Shown here: positions 45,877 to 56,825 of the stretch, one piece after another
Layout: every line of letters begins with the position of its first letter
How positions within the stretch are numbered: position 1 is the stretch's first letter
Source of the DNA: Wurfbainia villosa
Lineage: Eukaryota > Streptophyta > Magnoliopsida > Zingiberales > Zingiberaceae
Assembly (NCBI GenBank): GCA_025175895.1
Contig: CM045987.1
Location: forward strand, 39,334,113-39,398,112
Length of the DNA: 64,000 nucleotides
Direction of reading: 5' to 3'
Position numbers and translations under genes: made by a program
Notes under the pieces: generated by a model
What the model was told of the DNA's origin: nothing
What the model saw: the letters and a program-made list of their open reading frames with translations, nothing else
The model's database searches: none

Positions 45877-48152
45877 TGGTGGGAATTTTCTTCTCGGAGG
45901 CTCATTAGCTCCCATGTCCCCGGATTAAAATTTTCACTAATGAAAACTAATCCGGATGGGATGAGTTTCCTAAGCTCAACCAATTCGTCGTCATGCTATC
46001 GACTTGAGTGATCGCTTGAACAAACTAGTTGTTCAAGCAACACAACTCTTCTAGTCGGTTAGCCGCGGAAGAGACAACGGACGGATCGCCGGTTTTTGTG
46101 TTTATCTTCGGGGTCCATGATTATACAAATACATACACATGCAAGCTAGTATAATCAACACATACTAATCAAAATAATAAGAACATGTAAAGATCAATAA
46201 TAAAAGTTATAAAACTTTTATACCTTTTGATCTTCTATCATATGTCCTAACCTCCTTGTAGACTTCGTGTGCGCGAAGATCCTCCACAAGTTGAAGCTTC
46301 CTAGATCTTCTTCAATCAAAAGAAAGAAGAACTCTCCTTCCCTTCTTGCTTGAGCCAACCACCAATCCACAAAGGATTGATGCCGCCGGCCCCAAGAATA
46401 GAGAGAACAAAATGGAAACCACCAAGGAACCAAACTAGGGACAAACCCTATCTTCTAGTGCCGCCGGCCAAGATGGAGTGAAGAGGAGAAAAGGAATATG
46501 TTGGGCGCCGGCCAAGGTATAGGGAAAAGAGAAGGAGCTGGCAACACCCTAGGAAGAAGAAGAGCTCCTCTCCTATAGTTGCCGCCCACCTTCTTGCAAA
46601 CCCTAGCCGCCCAACCATAAGAGCCAAACCCTAATCTAATTAGGGTTTCCTCCTTAGGCTTTCTTGCCGTCCAACCAAGGTGGAAGGAAGAGATCTAGGA
46701 ACTGCCACCTTCCCTAGGAATAAGAAGAGCTCTTCTCCTATAGTTGCCGCCCCTCTCCTTCCAAACCTTGCCGCCCAACCAAAGGAGCCAAACCCTAATC
46801 TAATTAGGGTTTCCTCCTTAGGGTTTCTTGTCGCCCAAGCCATTGATGGGCAAAACCCTAATCTCCAAAATCCAAATCCTTGTTGCCGCCCAACCCATTC
46901 TCCCATATATATAGAGTTAGGTTTAGGCCTAGGTTTAATCTCCTCCATTGGTTCTAGAGATTTAATCTCAACCGTCGGATCTTAGAGATTTAATCCCCAC
47001 CTAGGGATTTAATCTCAACCGTCGGATCAAGAGATTTAATCTCAACCGTCGGATCTAGAGATTTAATCTCAACCGTCAGATCTAGAGATTTAATCTCAAC
47101 CGTCGGTTCTAGAGATTTAATCTCCACCATTGGTTCTAGAGATTTAATCTCAACCATCGGTTCTAGAGATTTAATCTCCACCGTCGGTTCTAGAGATTTA
47201 ATCTCCACCGTTGGTTCTAGAGTTTTGTTTTCCATCATTGGATCTAGACTTCATGAGGTGTTAATAGGCTACAATAGGGACCATGAGGAGGAGTTGGGTC
47301 TTGGCCACCCGATGGATCGGGACCACACAAACTTGATCCATCAATGATGTTCCATTCCACTAGAGGATCATCATTGAACTACCTCACCAACCCCCATAAA
47401 TTAATATGGGCTCCATATATTATTTGTGCATCCATCTCCCCGTGTTTAAGATATCGAATGTCCATCAATTAATTGATTTACTGACCATCAATTAATTAAC
47501 ATCTAACTCCTCGAGTAGTACCACTCAACCTTATCATCATGTTGACTAAGTCAACCTGCAGGGTTTACATGATGAACCTTATGTGCTCCTCAAGGGGACA
47601 TCATCAACCTAATATATAGGACACGGTTTCCTCCTATAATCAACGGCACACCATGTAAATAATATCATTTCCCAACTTACCGGGCATATTGATTTAATCC
47701 ATCTAAATCTCACCCATTGGTAAATCAAAGAAATAAATACTAAGTACATGTGTTCGTTATTATATCGGGATTAAGAGCATGTACAATATAATATCCGAGG
47801 TCCGATTCAATTATGTAGTCAGCAATAAATTGAATCACCTCTATATCGGTCCTGCTCAATACACCTAAGTGTACTAGTGTAACTCTATGTTCAAGACAAA
47901 ACAATACCAAGCTACACTACAACCATGCCAATGGTTTGTCCATAACCATCTTGGTTGTGAGCCTCTACTTATATTTTACAAGGGACTGATAACATGATCT
48001 TCTGTGCCACACCAAGCAATTTGTTATCTACAATGTAAAATATTAGACAATATGCACACATATAAAAATATGCAAACAATGATCATGTGATTCTTATTTC
48101 AAAATAAAATGTTCATACAAAAAGAGCTAGGCTTTGAGTATACATTCCAACA
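45877..48152 (-). repeat. 5' LTR (right) of element E
   Basis: A 2276-bp partner of 39347-41651, with about ten 27-bp minisatellite units at about 46955-47230 and a TATA-like box near 46905-46915. Confidence 0.92.
46955..47230. repeat. 27-bp minisatellite in right LTR of E (about 10 units)
   Basis: Same unit as in the left LTR; unit number and variant order differ slightly. Confidence 0.85.
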
Positions 48153-48165
48153 TGATTATGATATT

Positions 48166-48400
48166 TATATGAATGCTATGCTTATATGTTCTTAAATGAT
48201 CATGTCACTACTTTTATATAAATGCTATGCTTATATGTTCTTAATTAATCATGTCACTACCTTTATATGAATGCTATGTTTATATGTTCTTAATTGATCA
48301 TGTCACTACCTTTATATGAATGCTATGCTTATATGTTCTTAAATGATCATGTCGCTACTTTTATATGAATGTGCCTATATGTTGTCTAGATGAACATGTC
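48166..48400. repeat. 49-bp tandem repeat in LTR F (4 units plus a degenerate one)
   Basis: ATGCTATG recurs at 48173, 48222, 48271 and 48320, each followed by TTATATGTTCTTAA and ATCATGTCACTAC. A degenerate fifth unit lies near 48365. Confidence 0.85.
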
Positions 48401-48935
48401 ACTACTCTATGTTTAATTCTTGATGTATGGCTTTTGTGAGTAGGAAAGGATCTTACTAATCTTATGTGCTTATAGTTTCATGTTCCCCTTGTACTGCAAA
48501 TAAGGGTAAAGAATGGCTAAACTAAAGGGAGCAGCAGAAGGGGCAAAGTGTGTGTGGTAGTGGCATGGTGGAATAGATCTGTTTTATGTTCCCAGACTTA
48601 TGCATGTTTTCCTTTTAAGATTATGTTCCAAGACTTATGCATGTTTCCCTTTAAGTTTTGCATGTTAGTTGTTAAGAGTCGAACTCTACTTGATATTGAT
48701 GGTTGCTACTTGGTGTCCATTAAGTTGATTATCATGAACTTGAACTAAGTAGTATCCTTATGAAATGATTATGCATGCTCAATGTTTCATGTTCTATGTT
48801 TTCAAAAAAAAAAAAGAAGTTTAAAGTCTTCTGCTGTAAATGCATGTAGTCTTCCGCTGTAAATGCATGTATGTATGATCGCGTCGTGCCGCCCTTCCAA
48901 CCCCTATAAATTATGAGGAAAGGGTGGGCGTGACA

Positions 48936-50167
48936 CGCCCAAGCCTTGGCCTTGATCTCCCTTCAATTCTCTTGTCAGCCACCCATTAAGCCTCCTTTTA
49001 TAGAGCTAAGCTTAAGCCTCCTTTTAATCTCCACCGTCGGATCTAGGGATTTAATCTCAATCATCGGATCTAGAGATTTAATCTCAACCGTCGGATCTAG
49101 AGATTTAATCTCCACCGTCGGATCTAAAGATTTAATCTCCACCGTCGGATCTAAGGATTTAATCTCAACCGTCGGATCTAGAGATTTAATCTCAACCGTC
49201 GGATCTAGAGATTTAATCTTCACCGTCGGATCTAGAGTTTCATTTTCCATCATCGGATCTAGGCTCCATGAGGGTTTTAATAGGCTACAATAGGGACTAT
49301 AAGGAGGAGTTGGATCTTGGCCACCCAATGGATCAAGCTCACATAAAGTCCGATCCATTAATGATAATTCATTCCACTAGAGGATTATCATTGATCAACC
49401 TCACCAACCCCCATAAGTTAATATGGGCTTCATATATTATTTGTACATTTATCTCCCCGTGTTTAAGATCTCGAATGTCCGTCAATTAATTAATTTACTG
49501 ACAATTAATTAATCAACATCTAACTATATGAGTAGTACCACTCAACCTTATCATCATGCCAGACCAAGTCCACCTGCAGAGTTTACATGATGAACCTTAT
49601 GAGCTCCTCAAGGGGACATCATCATCCTAATATATAGGACACGGTTTCCTCCTATAATCAATGACACATCATATAAATAATATTATTTCCCAACTTACCG
49701 AGTCTATCGATTTACTCTATAAATCTTGCCCATTGGTAAATCAAAGAAATGAATACTAAGTATATGTGCCCATTATTATATCGGGATTTAGAGCATGTAC
49801 AACAAAATATCTGAGGTCCGATTCGATTATCTAGTCAGCAATAAATCGAATCACCTCTATGTCGGTCCTTCTCAATACACACAAAGTGTACTAGTGTAAT
49901 TCTATGGTCAAGAAAAACCAATACCAAATCACACTACAACCATTCCAATGGTTGTCCATAACCATCTCGGTTGTGAGCCTTTACTTATACTTTACAAGGA
50001 ACTAATAACATGATCTCCCATGTGACACTACACACCATGTTGTCTACAATGTAATGAATTAGACAATATGCATAACCATAAATATGCAAACAATGATTAT
50101 GTGATTCTTATTTCAAAAATAAAGATGTTCATACAAAAGATAGACTTTTTTTGTATACATCCCAACA
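48936..50167 (-). repeat. 3' LTR of element C, right piece
   Basis: Continues the LTR interrupted by F and ends ATCCCAACA at 50167, next to the polypurine tract (minus strand GTGGGAGATTG, about 50168-50178). A TATA box (minus strand TATAAAA) is at about 48996-49002 and an eight-unit 27-bp minisatellite at about 49025-49250. The outer end of this LTR is not in view. Confidence 0.82.
49025..49250. repeat. 27-bp minisatellite in LTR of C (about 8 units)
   Basis: Units of GATTTAATCTCAACCGTCGG plus ATCTAGA. The 27-base period gives open frames of repeated SRDLISTVG in both strands, which are artefacts. Confidence 0.88.
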
Positions 50168-50921
50168 ATCTCCCACTTATACTAAAAGACTATGCTGTCC
50201 TCATACTGCCATACATCTGATTCTCATTCCCTCCACATGCCTATCAAAAGCTCTCGCTGGAAGGGCCTTAGTGAAAGGATCTGCCAGGTTATCCTCTGAT
50301 GCAATCTTGGCCACAACAACTTCTCCTCGCTTTATGATTTCTCATATCAGGTGGTACTTGCGCTCTATGTGTTTACTTGCCTTATGGGCTCATGGTTCCT
50401 TCGAGTTTGCAACTGCACCACTATTATCACAATAAATTGTGATAGTTCTGGTCAAACCAGGAATCACATCCAAGTCCATCAAGAAGTTCCTGAGCCACAC
50501 AACTTCTTTGGCCGCCTCAGTGGCTGCCACATACTCAGCTTCCATGGTAGAGTCCGCCACGTATTTCTGCTTGACACTCCTCCATACAATGGCTCCACCT
50601 CCCAAAGTAAACACAAAACCTGAAGTAGACTTACTGTTATCCCTATCTGATTGGAAGTCAGAATCTGTGTAACCCACCGGGAGTAATTGGTCTGTCTGGT
50701 AAACTAGCATATAATCCCTAGTCCTTCTTAGGTACTTCAATATATGCTTTATCATAGTCCAATGTCCCTGTCATGGAGTACTCTGATATCTGCTAATCAT
50801 GCCAACGGCAAAGAAGATATCCTGTCTCGTACATAGCATGACATACATGAGGCTTTCTACTACAGAAGCATAAGGAACCGCCTTCATCTCCTCTATCTCC
50901 TTAGATGTTTTAGGGCACGTC
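50168..50921 (-). pseudogene. RT C-terminal end and RNase H of element C
   Basis: Minus strand from the cut at 50921: TCPKTSKEIEEMKAVPYASVVESLMYVMLCTRQDIFFAVGMISRYQS, a stop, then IKHILKYLRRTRDYMLVY, GYTDSDFQSDRDNSKSTSGFVFTLGGG, STMEAEYVAATEAAKEVVWL, YCDNSGAVANSKEP, a stop, HKASKHIERKYHLI, a stop, and ASEDNLADPFTKALPARAFDRHVEGM. The same family as B and E. The rest of C is beyond D and not in this window. Confidence 0.87.
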
Positions 50922-51233
50922 TGTTGGGTGTCCGGCACCGCGGCGAGTGTGTGTTCGAACATGTTTCGTAAACATGTGCACAGTGGAAGGAATAAAATAA
51001 TAAATCTAATTTATTACAACACACACATCACACGCATGCATAGTACAACATGTGTAGACATAACCGTAAATTCAAATTTTGCAATAAAAGTAAACTTAAA
51101 CTACGTATACCTGACGTATCACGTGTAGCGGGAAAGGCATCAACCGGAATGATTCTCGCTAGAATCATCTCTATCTGTATCCACGCCGAATATCTTCGGG
51201 ATGACTTCATGAAGTCACGAGCCTCGTCTTCAT
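50922..51233 (-). repeat. 3' LTR remnant of element D, left piece
   Basis: Starts TGTTGGG and aligns with the first about 310 bp of the LTR at 61843 and of the solo LTR at 2709. Interrupted by G after TTCAT. Confidence 0.9.
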
Positions 51234-51649
51234 TGTTAGGGCAATCTCTTGCCGTGATATTGTTTTGATGGTGTGGCAAAGGGTTTAAGTTAGTGTGTTA
51301 TGTTTATTTGATATGTGCGTTGAAGTCGTGCAGGACTTAGTAATTCGCACATGGAGCCATGGCGAGTTTCACATCTCATGACTCGTGCCTTGAGTCGGTG
51401 AAGGATAGCTTTGCGGAAGCCGTGCGCTTGGAGCATCCGAGGGACCGCCGGACGAGAAGCTTGGAGTGAAGCCGGAGGAAGTAGACTTCGAGGCAAGAGA
51501 CGCGAAGGAGCATTGCAGAGCCGTGCGCCTGATGCTGCCGAGGGACGTGGCCGAGAACGAAGAGAACCGGCGAAGGACTCAGAAATGAGAGTGGCGGATT
51601 GTAACCCGGGAAGGGTAGCTCTTAGGTGAAAGTGGGCCTTTGGGCAAAG

Positions 51650-51975
51650 TGTCGGTTGGGTTTTCGACACACGATCGCCATGTCATGGCATGATCGCTTG
51701 AGTCGAGTGTAGCTCGACCGGTATACGATCGATCGGGTTTGTGGCGTTAGCCGATCGCCATACGCTGGCCGATCACAAGATTAGCAATGATCGCTGGCGC
51801 GTGATGATCGTCAATAGGGTTTTGCCAGATTGCCGCTGTAGCCGATCGGGCAGGCCGATTACGGGCCGCGAATGATCGTGAGGTCCAGCGATCGCTAAGA
51901 GTTCCGCTGGATAACAACGGATCCGGCGTGTTCGAGGCCGTTATCGCTATGGGCGGCAATGATCGATGGCGGCCA
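51650..51975. repeat. GATCG-rich variable tract in 5' LTR of G
   Basis: GATCG or CGATC recurs more than a dozen times. The corresponding tract in the 3' LTR (about 55985-56315) is rearranged, and one position that reads CCAGTCGACTGCC there reads ACGATCGCC here. Confidence 0.6.
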
Positions 51976-51996
51976 ACGGAAGAAGTTAGCCCTCTC

Positions 51997-52004
51997 TATA
52001 AAAG
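51997..52004 (+). promoter_or_regulatory. TATA box in 5' LTR of G, inside an inverted repeat
   Basis: TATAAAAG, with TATAAAA flanked by perfect 7-bp arms CCCTCTC and GAGAGGG. In the 3' LTR (56335-56343) the arms are shorter and the box has one more A. Confidence 0.6.
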
Positions 52005-52399
52005 AGAGGGTGTGAGCCTTGAGAGGCTAATGCTTAAGTTCCAAACAATCTTCCTAGTGCCCCCTGAGCTCTAAACTCTTCTTACTTGTCTTTACTTCAA
52101 TCCTATTGTAAGAAGAGTGATCTTGGTTGTAAAGGTTACCTCCACCTAGCTTTGTGCAAAGGAGAGACCAATAGTGATTGGTTTTGGCGGAGTGATTCAC
52201 CGTGGACGAATCGGACCGTGGATTAGCGGCGTAGCCGTGAACCACGTTATATCTCGGTGTTTGTATTGCTTGTTCATTTTATTGCTTGTCTTAGTTTATT
52301 GCTTCGCTTGCGCTAATCTAATTGTAGACGAGCAAATTCCGATAACCTAACGACGAGGGCTATTCACCCCCTCTAGCCGCCAACCGATCTCCTTACAAG

Positions 52400-52410
52400 T
52401 GGTATCGAGC
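52400..52410 (+). other. Primer-binding site of element G (variant)
   Basis: TGGTATCGAGC two bases after the LTR. The usual site is TGGTATCAGAGC, so one A is missing. Confidence 0.7.
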
Positions 52411-52457
52411 CGAGGTTGCTTGTCAACGACTAACGCCGCAACAAGCCCTACATCAAA

Positions 52458-54192
52458 ATGGTCGGCTCCAACATCCACCCACCGGTTCGACTAGTGGAAA
52501 AGGAGAATGGAGGTATTCTTCGAAACCGATTTCGATATTATGCTTATAATGGAAAATGGTTTCGAGTTGCCTAGGGATGAAAGGGGTGAGCAAATAGAGA
52601 AGTCAAGGTGGAATAAGAAGCAACGAGAGGAGCACCTTGCAAACTCAAAGGCAAAACATCATCTTCTCAATGTGCTCCCTCAATAAGAGATCAACCGGAT
52701 CGGAGAATGCACTAGCGCCAAAGAGATGTGGGAGAAGCTTGTAGAGCTTCATGAAGGCACCTCGGAGGCCAAGCTTGCAAGAAGAGACCTCCTCCGCTCC
52801 CAACTATCCAATATAAAACTAGAAAAGGGAGAAAAGGTAACCTCACTACACTCTAGGTTTAAAGAAATTTTAATTGGGCTAACAAGTGTAGGTGAGAAGC
52901 TATCGAACCGGGACATGCTCATGAAGGCTATAGATGCCTTTCCCCGGTCCTCAAAGTGGAGTTCCATGGTGGACTCCTTCTATATGTCCAAGAACTTGGA
53001 AGTAAGTACCTTGGAGGAGTTCTTCTCGACAATGGAGCTCCACGAAACGAGGCTTGAAGGAATTCAAGAAGAGCCAAGAATTCAACCCTCAAGAGGAGTA
53101 GCATTGTTGGCAAACAAGGGGAAGAAGAAGATGGAAGTCCCCTCCTCCTCCGATAATGAAGCCTCCTCCTCCTCCATGGATAGCACCGAGGAAGCCTACA
53201 TGGTAAGGAAGGTGAGGCGTGTATTTAAGAATTTTAGATTTGATAAATCAAATGATAGGAATAGAAGACCAAGGGGGAAGGTGATATGCTACAATTGCCA
53301 AGGAGAGGGACACATAAGGGACAATTGTCCTCTCCTAAACAAAAGCAAGGAAGAGAGGAAAAAGAAAGAAGAAAAGAAGAAGAAAAAGGGGAGCAAGAAA
53401 AAGAAGGAAGAGGAGAAGAAGGCAAAAGAAACAGGGAAGGCCAAAGCATTCAAGGCCAAGACATGGGATGATCCTTCCTCATCCTCCTCCTCATCATCGG
53501 ATGAGGAGAATGCCTTTGTCGCCAATTTGGCCTTGATGGCCTTTGACGATTTGGATTGCTCCTCCTCCGAAAATGAAGGATCAAGCACAAGAGGAGAGAG
53601 CTCAAGTGAAGGGGGAGCCTCCTCCACATCATCATCCTCCTCATCATCCGAAGAAGAAGAAGAGGACATGGAAACTATGGTAACGAAAGCCTCTCCTAGT
53701 AAAATAGTTTCTATGATTTCTAGTTTAACTAGGGATTTGTTTAGAGCAAAGAAGAAAAATAAATGCATGCTAGATCAAATTAAGGCATTAGAAAATAAGC
53801 TAGAAAATGCATGCTTAAATAATAATGATACTTCTTCTTGCCATGATGATGCATGCTCACATGATAATTATGTGCCTTTAGATGTTAGTGATGCATGCAT
53901 AGAAGAAAATAGGGCATTAAGGGAAAAGGTAGATTATTTAACCAAAGCCCTAGGAAAATTCACAATTGGCTCCAATACCCTTAACATGATAATTGGGAGC
54001 CAAAGGGCAAGTTTTAACAAGAAAGGCCTAGGATATAAAGAGAAGAAAAATGAGAAGGCCTATAGATGCCTAATAGCTAGGGGACAAGACAAAAACAAAG
54101 TAATAGCTAAGAAATGGATCCCCAAAGAATTTCTAGTGAACCCCATAGGCAAAAATCTATTTTGGGTTCCAAAATCCATCCTTAAGGGTTAG
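52458..54192 (+). pseudogene. SIRE-type gag of element G
   Basis: The ATG at 52458 (MVGSNIHPPVRLV) is followed by a frameshift near 52495, and a TAA near 52684 breaks RRMEVFFETDFDIMLIMENGFELPRDERGEQ...LNVLPQ. From 52726 the frame is open for 488 codons. It has the UBN2 core (WEKLVELHEGTSEAKLARRDLL, AFPRSSKWSSMVDSFYMSKN), zinc knuckle CYNCQGEGHIRDNC (residues 188-201), a Lys/Glu-rich then Ser-rich acidic region, a coiled-coil-like part and the SIRE-type tail IGSQRASFNKKGLGY...WVPK, ending at 54192. The large open part suggests recent function, but the N terminus is broken. Confidence 0.87.
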
Positions 54193-55548
54193 AAAACCCC
54201 TAGGGTAGTCAACCATATGAACTTGACCTATATCATATTTTGGTTGACTTAGGATGACGGGACAACATTTTTAGATAGTGTTGGGTGATGATAACGTGCC
54301 CATAAAAAGGTAATAATGCTTTAAATCATGATGATTAATGTAATTTCTATGCATATGTGTAATCATGGTTTATGATTTTGATATTGGGCACATCATCATG
54401 AGAAATAGGTTTAAATCATGCTTTAGGTGATAACTTATTTATTATCATCATATAATGCCTAATGCATGGTTATAATTTGATGAAAACATGTATTTCATGG
54501 TCATAATGTGAAATTAAATCATATATATCATTATGATCATGTAGGTTGTTAGATTGACACTTAACCTTGATAGAATTGCATGAATATATTGGTTAAGTAT
54601 ATACAAATACCCCCTAGGATGCATCTCACACTCACTATAGGCTAACTTGATTGCAAACTTAGCATGGGTGAGATGTTAGGATGATACAAATGTCCACTAA
54701 TGCCTATGGCATTTAGATGGTCATTTAAAGTATCAAAATAGCAATAATAGACCAATCATGGGGAAGGCTTATGTTTAATTAATAGACATATTGCCCAAAG
54801 ATCATGGTTGGATATTTCTAATGTTTTCAAAACAATTTCTTACCTTAAAATACATGTATTCATGTTTTGAAACAATTGGATGCAAAACTAGGTGTTAAAA
54901 TGGATACTAACATGCTCAAAAACTAGTGGTTTTTCAAGTGTTTGGATTTTTGGCAAATCTTGTAAAATATAATGATTTTTCATGAAAAACTATTTTTCCT
55001 TGATAGATATACTTAAGAGAAATATGTTCCTCGAATTTCATGATTTTTCGAATTTTCTGGAATATTTAATGCATTTCTGAATTTCATCCAGAAAATCAGA
55101 AATTCGGCTTCCTTTGTGCCAGTCGACTGCCATACTGATAGCAGTCGACTGGTGGCCTGTAAATCAGAATATTGAAGGCCGAATTCAGTTTGTAAACCTA
55201 CAACAAGTGGTAGAAATATACTTAATGCCATCAACAAGTGGTACCCAACTTTAAATCAACTTGTCATATTTTTCCTCCATTATACTTGATGCCATGAGCT
55301 TATAACTTAGTGTTAATCTTTTTGATGGTGTCAAAGGGGGAGAAATAATTATGTTTAAGTTAATCACTTTAGGGGAGAAATATATTGTAGGGGGAGAAAT
55401 ATATGATAAGGGGAGAAAATTAATATGGAGAGTTTCATGGATTAAGGGGGAGTTGCATGTTGTTATATCATGTTTATCTTTACATGCTTTCTTACCTTAG
55501 AATTTATATCAAATGTTTTTACCTAACTTAAACGGATTGCCACACATC
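54193..55548 (+). other. 3' non-coding region of element G
   Basis: No pol motif in any frame. It holds a stem-loop module (54622-54675), two AGTCGACTG palindromes near 55120-55155 and repeated purine runs (GGGGGAGAA-like) around 55335-55455 before the polypurine tract. The function of these runs is not known. Confidence 0.75.
54622..54675 (+). other. Conserved stem-loop module, element G
   Basis: CATCTCAC and GTGAGATG arms around a 38-nt loop containing CTATAGGCTAACTTG and ATGGG, followed by TTAGGA as in 17204-17209. Confidence 0.6.
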
Positions 55549-55562
55549 AAAAAGGGGGAGAT
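55549..55562 (+). other. Polypurine tract of element G
   Basis: AAAAAGGGGGAGAT directly before TGTTAGG, identical to SIRE copy 1. Confidence 0.88.
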
Positions 55563-56740
55563 TGTTAGGGCAATCTCTTGCCGTGATATGGTTTTGATGG
55601 TGTGACAAAGGGTTTAAGTTAGTGTGTTATGTTTATTTGATATGTGCGTTGAAGTCGTGCAGGACTTAGTAATTCGCACATGGAGCCATGGCGAGTTTCA
55701 CATCTCATGACTCGTGCCTTGAGTCGGTGAAGGATAGCTTTGCGGAAGCCGTGCGCTTGGAGCATCCGAGGGACCGCCGGACGAGAAGCTTGGAGTGAAG
55801 CCGGAGGAAGTAGACTTCGAGGCAAGAGACGCGAAGGAGCATTGCAGAGCCGTGCGCCTGATGCTGCCGAGGGACGTGGCCGAGAACGAAGAGAACTTCG
55901 AAGGTGAAGGACTCCAAGAAATGAGAGTGAGCGATTGTAACCCGGGGAAGGGTAGCTCTTAGGTGAAACTTGGCCATTTGGCCAAGTGTCGGATGGGTTT
56001 TCCCGACACCAGTCGACTGCCATGTCATGGCGTGATCGCTTAGTCGAAAGTGTAGCAGCTCGGCGTATACGATCGATCGGTTTGTGGCGGATCATACGCT
56101 CGATAGCGGATTAGCATCGATGATCGGCTGCAGCGTGATCGTCAATAGGGTTTTGGCCATACGTAGCCGATCGGTGGCGATTGACGGGTCGCAATGATCG
56201 GGTGAGGTCCAAAGAATGATCGCTAAGAGTTCCGTTGGACAACAACGGTCGGCATCCGACGTGTTCGGAGGTTAGGAAGAGCGACATTGCCATGGCGGAT
56301 CTCGATGGCGCTAACGGAAGAAGTTAGCGCTCTCTATAAAAAGAGAGGGTGTGAGCCTTTGAGAGGCTAATGCTTAAGTTCCAAACAATCTTCCTAGTGC
56401 CCCACAAGCTCTAAAATCTTCTTACTTGTCTTTACTTCAATCCTATTGTAAGAAGAGTGATCTTGGTTGTAAAGGTTACCTCCACCTAGCTTTGTGCAAA
56501 GGAGAGACCGATAGTGATTGGTTTTGGCGGAGTGATTCACCGTGGACGAATCGGACCATGGATTAGCGGCGTAGCCGTGAACCACGTTATATCTCGGTGT
56601 TTGTATTGCTTGTTCATTTTATTGCTTGTCTTAGTTTATTGCTTCCGCTTGCGCTAATCTAATTGTAGACGAGCAAATTCCGATAACCAACGAACGAGGG
56701 CTATTCACCCCCCTCTAGCCGGCCAACCGATCTCCTTACA
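55563..56740 (+). repeat. 3' LTR of element G
   Basis: A 1178-bp partner of 51234-52397. Its variable tract keeps a CAGTCGACTG at about 56009-56019. Confidence 0.9.
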
Positions 56741-56825
56741 TTCATACGGGTTACTAGCCTCGTGTTGAAGACGACATGATCGAGAGAAGATTACGATTCG
56801 AATCATTGTTTGGATCATTGATGAG
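56741..56825 (-). repeat. 3' LTR remnant of element D, right piece
   Basis: Resumes the LTR after G (TTCATACGGGTTACTAGCC) and aligns with 62151-62232 of the 5' LTR up to ATGAG. RNase H sequence follows directly. Confidence 0.85.

Larger units (their letters stand above)
39347..48152 (-). mobile_element. Copia element E (Tork/Angela-like), TSD TGATT
   Basis: An 8.8-kb minus-strand element inside LTR F. LTRs are 39347-41651 (3') and 45877-48152 (5'), with ends TGTTGGG...TTCCAACA. The duplication TGATT is at 39342-39346 and 48153-48157. Its proteins are close to those of B and C. Nearly every domain carries stops or shifts, and most of gag is deleted. Confidence 0.92.
37295..48935. mobile_element. 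Solo LTR F (about 2.8 kb) split by element E
   Basis: Starts TGTAACACCC and ends GGGCGTGACA, the TG...CA ends often seen in plant gypsy LTRs. Flanks are CTCCC (37290-37294) and CGCCC (48936-48940), an imperfect 5-bp duplication. Without E it is 39346 minus 37295 plus 48153-48935, about 2.8 kb, with no internal domain. It contains three kinds of tandem repeat. The gypsy assignment rests only on the terminal sequences and length. Confidence 0.7.
51234..52397 (+). repeat. 5' LTR of element G
   Basis: A 1164-bp LTR. Outside 51650-51975 it is nearly identical to 55563-56740. Within that stretch the two LTRs differ strongly and are crowded with GATCG. Confidence 0.9.
51234..56740 (+). mobile_element. 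Gag-only SIRE-like element G, TSD TTCAT
   Basis: A 5.5-kb plus-strand element inside the 3' LTR of D. LTRs 51234-52397 and 55563-56740 start TGTTAGG and end CCTTACA, with the duplication TTCAT at 51229-51233 and 56741-56745. It encodes only a SIRE-type gag, and no protease, integrase or RT motif is present between gag and the polypurine tract. It shares the tract AAAAAGGGGGAGAT, the stem-loop module and CAGTCGACTG motifs with the SIRE array. A non-autonomous derivative depending on another element's Pol is inferred. Confidence 0.88.

Noticed and set aside
48946..49358. Open frames of repeated SRDLISTVG or SLDPTVEIK on both strands (also near 46680-47240 and 8075-8533)
   Set aside because: They are readings of the 27-bp minisatellite, whose period is a multiple of three; no start context or family match.
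51290..51670. 126-codon minus-strand frame in the LTR of G, repeated at 55619-56095
   Set aside because: It lies antisense inside the LTR, differs in length between the two LTRs and shows no domain; an accident of GC-rich sequence.
53234..53768. Minus-strand frames opposite the gag of G
   Set aside because: Shadows of the Lys/Glu- and Ser-rich coding repeats on the plus strand.
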